Part shown: one piece after another, positions 1 to 5,139 of the stretch
Layout of the letters: each line of letters starts with the position of its first letter
How positions within the stretch are numbered: position 1 is the first letter of the stretch
Assembly: GCA_035719045.1 (NCBI GenBank)
Contig: DASTGO010000511.1
Span: 1-5,139, forward strand
Origin: DASTGO01 sp035719045
GTDB taxonomy: Bacteria; Actinomycetota; Actinomycetes; Actinomycetales; Kineosporiaceae
Length of the DNA stretch: 5,139 nt
Direction of reading: 5' to 3'
The notes under the pieces: generated by a model
Told to the model about the DNA's origin: nothing
Seen by the model: only the letters and a program-made list of their open reading frames with translations
Database searches by the model: none
Position numbers and translations under genes: made by a program

Positions 1-833
1 CGCTGACCCATCGCCAGGCCCATGCCGAGCCCCATGCCCTCCCCGGCCCCGCCGCCCGGGTTGCGCGCGGCGTCCTGGATCGCGTTCGCGGCCTGGAACT
101 GGGTGTACTGGTCGAGGTTGCCGAGGATGCCCATCTGGGTCCGCTTGTCCAGCGCGGCCTCGACCTCCGGCGGCATCGAGACGTTCTCGATCATGAACCG
201 GGGGAACTCCAGGCCCATCGGGCGGGCGTCCTCGCTGAGGATGCCGGCCAGCCGCTGCCCGAGGCTGTCCTGGTGGGAGGCCAGGTCGAGGATCGAGACC
301 TGCGCCGCGGCCAGGGCGTTGCCGACCTTGCTGACCACGATCTGGCGCAGGAAGTCCTCGACCTCGCTGGTCTGGAAGTGCGGGTCGGTGCCGACCAGTT
401 CCTTGAGGAACATCCCGGCGTCCACGACGCGGACGGCGTACCCGCCGAAGGCCCGCAGCCGGACCATGCCGAACTCCGGGTCACGGACGATGACGGGGTT
501 CGGGGTGCCCCACTTCAGGTCGGTGAACAGCCGGGTGTTGACGAAGTACACCTCGGCCTTGAAGGGGGAGTGGAAGCCGTACTTCCAGCCCTTCAGGGTG
601 GACAGGACCGGCATGTTCTGGGTCTCGAGGGTGTACGTGCCAGGGGTGTAGACGTCGGCGATCTGGCCCTCGTTGATGAACACGGCCGTCTGCGACTCGC
701 GCACGACGAGCTTGGCGCCCATCTTGATCTCGTTGTCGTAGCGGGGGAAGCGCCACACCATCGTGTCCCGGCTGTCGTCCAGCCACTCGATGATGTCGAT
801 CAGCTCGCCGCGCAGCTTGTCGACCAGTCCCAC
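1..833 (-). CDS. SPFH-domain (stomatin/prohibitin-like) protein, YdjI type; 3' end outside window
   Basis: I translated this frame by hand from a GTG at 833-831. It stays open for 277 codons to the window edge, so the C-terminus is missing. The protein starts MGLVDKLRGELIDIIEWLDD, a likely amphipathic helix with no transmembrane segment. It continues with the block RYDNEIKMGAKLVVRESQ (residues 31-48) and then NEGQIADVYTPGTYTLET (54-71). These blocks are typical of the bacterial YdjI-like SPFH family, once annotated as 'virion core protein (lumpy skin disease virus)'. The SPFH fold covers roughly residues 25-235. From about residue 256 the chain becomes Gly/Met-rich (NPGGGAGEGMGLGMGLAMGQ). In relatives a similar linker leads to a C-terminal zinc ribbon, which would lie beyond position 1. 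In Bacillus subtilis, ydjI sits in the pspA operon linked to membrane stress; a scaffold role at the membrane is inferred here by analogy. The start is supported by GGGAGG five bases upstream. Family assignment is confident, function is not. Confidence 0.9.
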   Translation of the reverse strand, partial: MGLVDKLRGELIDIIEWLDDSRDTMVWRFPRYDNEIKMGAKLVVRESQTAVFINEGQIADVYTPGTYTLETQNMPVLSTLKGWKYGFHSPFKAEVYFVNTRLFTDLKWGTPNPVIVRDPEFGMVRLRAFGGYAVRVVDAGMFLKELVGTDPHFQTSEVEDFLRQIVVSKVGNALAAAQVSILDLASHQDSLGQRLAGILSEDARPMGLEFPRFMIENVSMPPEVEAALDKRTQMGILGNLDQYTQFQAANAIQDAARNPGGGAGEGMGLGMGLAMGQ

Positions 834-838
834 CGTTG

Positions 839-844
839 CCTCCC
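839..844 (-). promoter_or_regulatory. Ribosome binding site for the SPFH gene
   Basis: On the minus strand GGGAGG lies five bases (CAACG) before the GTG at 833. It is a near-ideal Shine-Dalgarno match and settles the non-ATG start. Confidence 0.8.
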
Positions 845-887
845 AGGTCAGTCGGGCGGCCGGCGTCGCCAGCGCCCCGCTCGGGTG

Positions 888-893
888 ATGCTA
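888..893 (-). promoter_or_regulatory. Candidate -10 element for the SPFH gene
   Basis: The minus strand reads TAGCAT here, fitting the actinobacterial TANNNT -10 pattern and implying a leader of about 48 bases. No TTGACA-like -35 is visible at 16-18 bases. Instead GGAACC lies 16 bases upstream, within the tandem GGAACCACC repeat. GGAAC resembles the -35 of some extracytoplasmic-function sigma factors, but the -10 side does not match that class well. This is pattern matching only. Confidence 0.4.
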
Positions 894-906
894 GTCGGAG
901 CGTCCG

Positions 907-924
907 GGTGGTTCCGGTGGTTCC
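907..924. repeat. Perfect 9-bp tandem repeat in divergent promoter region
   Basis: GGTGGTTCC occurs twice back to back (907-915 and 916-924); on the minus strand it reads GGAACCACC twice. It sits just upstream of the candidate -10 of the SPFH gene, where an activator site or -35 element would lie. Two side-by-side direct copies could bind a protein, but they could also be chance in GC-rich spacer DNA. Confidence 0.6.
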
Positions 925-958
925 CCCGGTGCGACAGGCCGCGACCCGGCCGGCGGTT

Positions 959-990
959 CCCGCCCCTTCGTTCGGCGGGTCGGCGCCGAC
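959..990. promoter_or_regulatory. Inverted repeat followed by 12-bp perfect palindrome
   Basis: CCCGCC (959-964) and GGCGGG (974-979) can pair as a 6-bp stem with a 9-base loop. GTCGGCGCCGAC at 979-990 directly follows, sharing one base, and is a perfect 12-bp palindrome. GGCGG (952-956) could pair instead with CCGCC (960-964), so the stems are mutually exclusive. A dimeric regulator site is possible, as is chance in very GC-rich DNA. The position midway between two divergent genes is the only contextual support. Confidence 0.35.
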
Positions 991-1046
991 ACGCCGGAAC
1001 CCCTGGCACCTTCCCTGACCCCCGCCGGACTGTCATCGGCCGCACG

Positions 1047-1052
1047 TAGACT
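1047..1052 (+). promoter_or_regulatory. Candidate -10 element for dnaE
   Basis: TAGACT fits the TANNNT pattern of actinobacterial housekeeping promoters. No good -35 hexamer is seen 16-18 bases upstream. A start just downstream would give a leader of roughly 105 bases. The element overlaps the first copy of the repeat AGACTGGCAGCC (1048-1059), which recurs as AGACTGCCACCC (1071-1082). Confidence 0.3.
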
Positions 1053-1149
1053 GGCAGCCGCGCGATCGCCAGACTGCCACCCGGGGTCGATACCGCGGGT
1101 TCGTGGCTCTGCTTCCCCCGGTCCGCCGTCCGTTGTCGTCACGGTCTGT

Positions 1150-1155
1150 GAGGAG
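1150..1155 (+). promoter_or_regulatory. Ribosome binding site for dnaE
   Basis: GAGGAG ends nine bases before the ATG at 1165. No start codon in the same frame is present in the codons just upstream, and the protein N-terminus lines up with DnaE1 proteins, so this start is well supported. Confidence 0.75.
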
Positions 1156-1164
1156 CGCTGCGCC

Positions 1165-4100
1165 ATGCCGTCCGGCTCCGGGTCCCCGTCGGGAGCCGAC
1201 TCGTTCGTCCACCTGCACAACCACTCCGAGTACTCGATGCTCGACGGTGCGGCGAAGATCGACGACCTGCTGGCCGAGGCCGCCCGGATGGGGATGCCGG
1301 CCGTGGCGATCAGCGACCACGGCTTCCTGTTCGGCGCCTACGAGTTCTGGAAGAAGTCGAAGAAGTACGGCGTCAAGCCGATCATCGGGCTCGAGGCGTA
1401 CCTCACCCCCGGCACCGCCCGCCACGACCGCACCCGGGTGCGCTGGGGCGAGGTCGGCGACGACGATGTCTCGGGCGGTGGCGCGTACACCCACATGACG
1501 ATGTGGGCGTACAACAACGAGGGCATGCACAACCTGTTCCGGCTCGGCTCCCTGGCCAGCCTGGAGGGGCACTTCTACAAGCCCCGGATGGACCGGGAAC
1601 TCCTGCAGACCTACGGCACGGGCCTGATCGCCACCACCGGCTGCCCGTCCGGCGAGGTGCAGACCCGGTTGCGGCTCGGCCAGTACGAGCAGGCTGTCCA
1701 GGCCGCGTCCGACTTCCGGGACATCTTCGGCAGGGAGAACTTCTTCTGCGAGATCATGGACCACGGCCTCGACATCGAGCGCCGGGTCCACCAGGACCTG
1801 TTCCGCCTGGCCAAGCAGCTGAACCTGCCGCTGGTCGCCAGCAACGACCTGCACTACACCCGGCCGGAGGACGCCAAGGCGCATGCCGTGCTGCTGTGCG
1901 TGCAGTCCGGCTCGAACCTGGCCGACCCGAAGCGGTTCAAGTTCGACGCCGACGACTTCTACCTCAAGAGCCCGCAGGAGATGCGGCACCTGTGGCGGGA
2001 GCATCCGCAGGCCTGCGACAACACCCTGCTCATCGCCGAGCGCTGTGACGTCGCCTTCACCGAGGGCGCCGATCTGGCCCCGACCTTCCCCTGCCCGCCG
2101 GGGGAGGACCAGACCTCCTGGTTCATCAAGGAGGTCGAGCGCGGCCTGTGCCGCCGCTATCCGAACGGCATTCCGGACGACGTGCGCAGGCAGGCCGACT
2201 ACGAGGTCGGCGTCATCGTCCAGATGGGCTTCCCGGCCTACTTCCTCGTGGTCGCCGACTTCATCATGTGGGCCAAGGAGCAGGGGATCCGGGTCGGGCC
2301 GGGCCGGGGCAGTGCGGCGGGCTCCCTGGTGGCCTATGCGATGGGCATCACCGACCTCGACCCGCTGCCGCACGGGCTGATCTTCGAGCGGTTCCTCAAC
2401 CCCGAGCGCGTCTCGATGCCCGACGTCGACGTCGACTTCGACGAGCGCCGACGCGGTGAGGTGATCAAGTACGTCACCGAGAAGTACGGCGAGGAGCGGG
2501 TCTCCCAGGTCGTCACCTACGGCACGATCAAGGCCAAGCAGGCGCTCAAGGACGCCTCCCGGGTGCTCGGCTACCCGTTCTCCATGGGGGAGCGGCTGAC
2601 CAAGGCGATGCCCCCGCCGGTGATGGGCAAGGACATCCCGCTCGCCGGGATCTTCAACCCCGAGCACCCGCGGTACGGCGAGGCGGGGGAGTTCCGGGAA
2701 CTGCACGGCTCCGACCCGGAGATCCCGAAGGTCGTCGAGACCGCGATGGGACTGGAGGGCCTGAAGCGCCAGTGGGGCGTGCATGCCTGTGCCGTCATCA
2801 TGTCCAGCCAGCCGCTGATCGACCACATCCCGATCATGAAGCGGGAGCAGGACGGCGCGATCATCACGCAGTTCGACTACCCGACCTGCGAGACGCTCGG
2901 CCTGCTCAAGATGGACTTCCTGGGGCTGCGCAACCTCACGGTCATCGACGACGCGCTGAAGAACATCGTCGCCAACGGCAAGGAGCCGCTGGACCTCGGG
3001 GAGATCTCCAAGACCCTCGACGACAAGGCCGCCTACGAACTGCTGGCCCGTGGCGACACCCTCGGGGTGTTCCAGCTGGACGGCGGGCCGATGCGGTCCC
3101 TGCTGCGGCTGATGCGCCCGGACGGCTTCGAGGACATCTCGGCGGTGCTCGCGCTCTACCGGCCCGGCCCGATGGGCGCGAACTCGCACACGAACTACGC
3201 GCTGCGCAAGAACGGCCAGCAGCCGATCACCCCCATCCACCCCGAGCTGGCCGAACCGCTCGCGGACATCCTGGACACCACCTACGGCCTGATCGTCTAC
3301 CAGGAACAGGTCATGGCCATCGCGCAGAAGGTCGCCGGGTACAGCCTCGGCAAGGCAGACCTTTTGCGCCGGGCGATGGGCAAGAAGAAGCGCGAGATCC
3401 TCGACAAGGAGTTCGAGGGCTTCCGGGCCGGGATGCTGGCCAACGGGTACTCGGATGCGGCGATCACCACGCTGTGGGAGATCCTCGTCCCCTTCTCCGA
3501 CTACGCCTTCAACAAGGCGCACACGGCCGGCTATGGGCTGGTGTCGTACTGGACGGCCTACCTCAAGGCGAACTACCCCGCCGAGTACATGGCCGCGCTG
3601 CTCACCAGCGTCCGGGACGACAAGGACAAGTCCGCGCTCTACCTCAACGAGTGCCGCCGGATGGGCATCAAGGTGCTCCCACCGGACGTCAACGCCTCCG
3701 CGGCCAACTTCACCCCGGTCGGCACCGACATCCGGTTCGGGCTGACCGCGATCCGCAACGTCGGGGTGAACGTCGTCGAGGCGATCGTGGCCGCCAGGGA
3801 GGAGAAGGGGCGGTACAGCTCCTTCGAGGACTTCCTGCGCAAGGTGCCGATCGTGGTGTGCAACAAGCGGACGATCGAGTCGCTGATCAAGGCCGGCGCG
3901 TTCGACTCCCTCGGGCACTCCCGCCGCGGGCTGGTCCAGGTGCACGAGCAGTCCGTCGACGCGGTGGTCTCCGACAAGCGGCAGGAGGCGATCGGTCAGG
4001 ACTCGCTGTTCGGCGGCCTCGACGACTCCGGGCCCACCCTGTCCGTGGTGCCCGAGGTGCCGGCCGGGGAGTGGGAAAAGAAGACCCTGCTGTCCAATGA

Positions 4101-4707
4101 GCGGGAGATGCTCGGGCTCTACGTGTCCGACCACCCGCTGTTCGGGGTCGAGCACATCCTGGCCCGGGCCGCGGACTGCTCGATCTCCGCCCTGACCGGC
4201 GACGACGGCCGCCCGGACGGCGCCAACGTCGTCATCGCCGGGATGATCAGCTCCCTGCAGCGCAAGCTCACCAAGAACGGCAACCCGTGGGCGATCGCCA
4301 CGGTGGAGGATCTCGACGGTGCGATCGAGGTGCTGTTCTTCCCGCAGTCGTACCAGACCGTCATGCACGTGCTCGCCGAGGACCTGGTGGTGGTCGTCAA
4401 GGGCCGGGTCAACCGGCGCGACGACGTGCCCACCATCTACGCGCAGGAGTTGACGCTGCCCGACCTCGACGAGGGGGACCGCGGTCCGGTCGTCGTGTCG
4501 CTGCCGGTGGCCCGCTGCACCCCGCCGGTCGTGGAGCGGCTCAAGGACGTGCTCAACACCCATCCCGGGGTGACCGAGGTGCACCTGCGGCTCACCCAGC
4601 CGGGCCGGGTGAAGGTGATGCGCCTGGACGACGCCCTGCGGGTCACCCCGTCCCCGGCGCTGTTCGGCGACCTCAAGGCCCTGCTCGGACCCAGCTGCCT
4701 GGTCTGA
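1165..4707 (+). CDS. dnaE: DNA polymerase III alpha subunit (DnaE1-type replicative polymerase)
   Basis: This is the complete catalytic subunit of replicative DNA polymerase III, which adds dNTPs to the primer strand at the fork with the sliding clamp and clamp loader. Its 1180 residues match actinobacterial DnaE1 in length. The N-terminal PHP domain (about 14-285) begins FVHLHNHSEYSMLDGAAKI and keeps all nine expected metal ligands: H18, H20, D27, H52, E77, H110, C160, D228 and H230. In mycobacterial DnaE1 this site is the 3'-5' proofreading exonuclease. The palm holds GPGRGSAAGS (378-387) and the catalytic aspartates D422 and D424 (PDVDVDF) and D584 (KMDFLGL). Finger-region motifs include ALYRPGPMG (663-671), YQEQVM (712-717), RRAMGKKK (735-742) and DYAFNKAHTAGYG (779-791). 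A helix-hairpin-helix follows near 858-880, then the clamp-binding motif QDSLF (945-949), an OB fold (about 1021-1095) and a C-terminal domain. I see no intein, frameshift or truncation. It contains no TTA, CTA or TCA codons. DnaE2/ImuC is unlikely given the length, intact PHP site and clamp motif. Confidence 0.98.
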   Translation: MPSGSGSPSGADSFVHLHNHSEYSMLDGAAKIDDLLAEAARMGMPAVAISDHGFLFGAYEFWKKSKKYGVKPIIGLEAYLTPGTARHDRTRVRWGEVGDDDVSGGGAYTHMTMWAYNNEGMHNLFRLGSLASLEGHFYKPRMDRELLQTYGTGLIATTGCPSGEVQTRLRLGQYEQAVQAASDFRDIFGRENFFCEIMDHGLDIERRVHQDLFRLAKQLNLPLVASNDLHYTRPEDAKAHAVLLCVQSGSNLADPKRFKFDADDFYLKSPQEMRHLWREHPQACDNTLLIAERCDVAFTEGADLAPTFPCPPGEDQTSWFIKEVERGLCRRYPNGIPDDVRRQADYEVGVIVQMGFPAYFLVVADFIMWAKEQGIRVGPGRGSAAGSLVAYAMGITDLDPLPHGLIFERFLNPERVSMPDVDVDFDERRRGEVIKYVTEKYGEERVSQVVTYGTIKAKQALKDASRVLGYPFSMGERLTKAMPPPVMGKDIPLAGIFNPEHPRYGEAGEFRELHGSDPEIPKVVETAMGLEGLKRQWGVHACAVIMSSQPLIDHIPIMKREQDGAIITQFDYPTCETLGLLKMDFLGLRNLTVIDDALKNIVANGKEPLDLGEISKTLDDKAAYELLARGDTLGVFQLDGGPMRSLLRLMRPDGFEDISAVLALYRPGPMGANSHTNYALRKNGQQPITPIHPELAEPLADILDTTYGLIVYQEQVMAIAQKVAGYSLGKADLLRRAMGKKKREILDKEFEGFRAGMLANGYSDAAITTLWEILVPFSDYAFNKAHTAGYGLVSYWTAYLKANYPAEYMAALLTSVRDDKDKSALYLNECRRMGIKVLPPDVNASAANFTPVGTDIRFGLTAIRNVGVNVVEAIVAAREEKGRYSSFEDFLRKVPIVVCNKRTIESLIKAGAFDSLGHSRRGLVQVHEQSVDAVVSDKRQEAIGQDSLFGGLDDSGPTLSVVPEVPAGEWEKKTLLSNEREMLGLYVSDHPLFGVEHILARAADCSISALTGDDGRPDGANVVIAGMISSLQRKLTKNGNPWAIATVEDLDGAIEVLFFPQSYQTVMHVLAEDLVVVVKGRVNRRDDVPTIYAQELTLPDLDEGDRGPVVVSLPVARCTPPVVERLKDVLNTHPGVTEVHLRLTQPGRVKVMRLDDALRVTPSPALFGDLKALLGPSCLV

Positions 4708-4757
4708 GCCGGCCTGAGCTGCCCGGTCTGAGATCTCCGGTCTGAGCTGCCTGGCCT
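4693..4757 (+). repeat. Imperfect direct repeats of the dnaE 3' end and stop
   Basis: AGCTGCCTGGTCTGAG (4693-4708) contains the last dnaE codons and its TGA. It recurs as AGCTGCCCGGTCTGAG (4717-4732), 15 of 16 identical and exactly 24 bases (eight codons) later. A third partial copy, AGCTGCCTGGCCT (4745-4757), is preceded by another GGTCTGAG (4739-4746). Because the first offset is a multiple of three, the second copy repeats the same codons (Ser-Cys-Pro-Val, then TGA at 4729-4731) in the dnaE frame. This looks like a small local tandem duplication that has since drifted. Confidence 0.7.
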
Positions 4758-4771
4758 CGGTGGCCTGCCCC

Positions 4772-4790
4772 GCCGGCCGTCGACGCCGGC
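4772..4790 (+). terminator. Possible hairpin terminator after dnaE, without U tract
   Basis: GCCGGC (4772-4777) and GCCGGC (4785-4790) form a 6-bp all-GC stem with a 7-base loop (CGTCGAC), 65 bases after the dnaE stop. A smaller GGCC/GGCC stem lies just before it (4753-4765). No T-run follows, so it is not a classic intrinsic terminator; actinobacteria often use such U-less hairpins or Rho. Confidence 0.35.
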
Positions 4791-4850
4791 ACTGTGACGT
4801 GGCAGGTCCGGTAGCGGTCAATTCCGCACCCGCGCCGTGATCGGATCGCC

Positions 4851-4856
4851 TAGGGT
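4851..4856 (+). promoter_or_regulatory. Candidate -10 element for the downstream gene
   Basis: TAGGGT fits the actinobacterial TANNNT pattern and stands 84 bases before the GTG at 4941. No convincing -35 is seen at the right distance. The 233-base spacer after dnaE makes a separate promoter likely; this is the best candidate I can see. Confidence 0.35.
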
Positions 4857-4929
4857 GTCCCGCGGCTCGGTGCCCTGGTGACGCCGGTGCCCGCCGATGC
4901 GTCCGGCCACTGAGGTCGGGCCAGGTACC

Positions 4930-4935
4930 AAGGAG
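4930..4935 (+). promoter_or_regulatory. Ribosome binding site for the Pro/Ala-rich gene
   Basis: AAGGAG lies five bases (TTGAC) before the GTG at 4941. This strong match fixes a GTG start that an ATG-only gene search would miss. Confidence 0.8.
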
Positions 4936-4940
4936 TTGAC

Positions 4941-5139
4941 GTGTCTCAGCCGCCGTCCGCAGATCCGGCCGGTTCCGGATCGCCGGACCCCACCCAGCCG
5001 CTCGATCCGACGGCCCCGGTCCCGCCGGGCGGTGGGGCAGCCGTTGCCCCGGCGCCGACAGCACCGCTGCCGCCCCCCGCGCCCACAGCTCCCGTGCCCG
5101 CTGCTCCCGTGCCCGCTGACCCGGGGACCGCTGCTCCCG
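4941..5139 (+). CDS. Proline/alanine-rich N-terminus of an unidentified protein; 3' end outside window
   Basis: From the GTG at 4941 the frame is open for 66 codons to the window edge. The protein begins MSQPPSADPAGSGSPDPTQP and continues as a low-complexity stretch of Pro, Ala, Thr and Val, including APVPA twice in succession (residues 50-59). There is no signal peptide, no hydrophobic segment and no recognisable domain in the visible part. Such disordered proline-rich N-termini are common on actinobacterial membrane and envelope proteins, where they precede the first transmembrane helix or folded domain, but nothing here shows which class applies. The gene follows dnaE on the same strand after a 233-base spacer with a possible hairpin and its own -10-like element, so it is probably transcribed separately. 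The start and reading frame are well supported by the ribosome binding site; the function is unknown. Confidence 0.75.
   Translation, partial: MSQPPSADPAGSGSPDPTQPLDPTAPVPPGGGAAVAPAPTAPLPPPAPTAPVPAAPVPADPGTAAP
5088..5117 (+). repeat. Perfect 15-bp in-frame tandem repeat (APVPA x2)
   Basis: GCTCCCGTGCCCGCT occurs twice back to back (5088-5102 and 5103-5117), encoding Ala-Pro-Val-Pro-Ala twice. The window ends in GCTCCCG (5133-5139), which may start a further copy. Identity at the DNA level, not just the protein level, suggests recent slippage-type expansion. Confidence 0.75.

Larger units (their letters stand above)
834..1164. other. Divergent intergenic region (331 bp)
   Basis: This spacer separates the minus-strand SPFH gene from plus-strand dnaE, so it must carry promoters in both directions unless one gene is read from further away. 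I see candidate -10 elements at 888-893 (minus) and 1047-1052 (plus), the 9-bp tandem repeat at 907-924, overlapping short inverted repeats at 952-979, a 12-bp palindrome at 979-990, and a loose repeat at 1048-1082. Short open frames cross it, but none has a convincing ribosome binding site or recognisable protein, and I call no gene here. No tRNA or riboswitch-like structure was recognised. Confidence 0.7.

Noticed and set aside
22..1049. Plus-strand open frames at 22-651 and 273-1049
   Set aside because: They are antisense to the SPFH gene, which has clear family motifs and a good ribosome binding site. Their own products look like GC-rich shadow translations.
2422..2439. Short GTCGAC repeats within dnaE
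   Set aside because: They are the codons of the catalytic PDVDVDF motif, so the repeat is explained by the protein sequence.
1503..4100. Alternative plus-strand frames inside dnaE, the largest at 2772-4100
   Set aside because: They overlap conserved polymerase motifs in another frame and encode Arg/Gly/Ala/Pro-rich shadow sequence. There is no frameshift in dnaE that would require them.
1165..4707. Assignment as the damage-inducible polymerase DnaE2/ImuC
   Set aside because: The length (1180 residues), the intact PHP metal site and the QDSLF clamp-binding motif point to DnaE1, and no SOS-box-like GAAC-N4-GTTC site is seen upstream.
1033..5064. A 1343-codon open frame on the minus strand, antisense to all of dnaE
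   Set aside because: It is codon-aligned with dnaE, so it stays open simply because dnaE lacks TTA, CTA and TCA codons, as expected with high third-position GC. Its product is low-complexity with no recognisable domain, and dnaE is unmistakable on the other strand.
1..5139. CRISPR arrays, tRNA or rRNA genes, insertion sequences, phage genes or inteins
   Set aside because: I scanned for regularly spaced repeats, tRNA-like folds, transposase-like frames with terminal repeats and insertions within DnaE, and found none.

Overview
The window is high-GC DNA with strong G/C preference at third codon positions, GTG starts and good Shine-Dalgarno sequences. The central gene reads like DnaE1 of actinomycetes, so the source is most likely a high-GC actinobacterium. 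The genus cannot be fixed from this window.

Layout: (1) Positions 1-833, minus strand, hold the first 277 codons of an SPFH (stomatin/prohibitin-like) protein of the YdjI type. Its 3' end lies outside the window. (2) Positions 834-1164 are a 331-bp divergent intergenic region with candidate promoters in both directions, a perfect 9-bp tandem repeat and a perfect 12-bp palindrome. (3) Positions 1165-4707, plus strand, are a complete dnaE (1180 codons), the catalytic alpha subunit of replicative DNA polymerase III, with an apparently intact PHP proofreading site and a clamp-binding motif. (4) Positions 4708-4940 are a 233-bp spacer. It begins with imperfect copies of the last codons and stop of dnaE, then has a GC-rich hairpin and a possible promoter. 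(5) Positions 4941-5139, plus strand, are the first 66 codons of a proline/alanine-rich protein of unknown function that runs off the window.

The three genes show no clear shared pathway. dnaE is a core replication gene that appears to have its own promoter. The SPFH gene is transcribed away from it and is probably a membrane or envelope-stress factor. The third gene has its own ribosome binding site after a long spacer and is probably a separate unit.

I looked for an undescribed system and did not find one: this is mainly ordinary chromosomal housekeeping DNA. The points worth a second look are small: the repeats around the dnaE stop, the repeats and palindrome in the divergent promoter region, and the two genes cut off at the edges.
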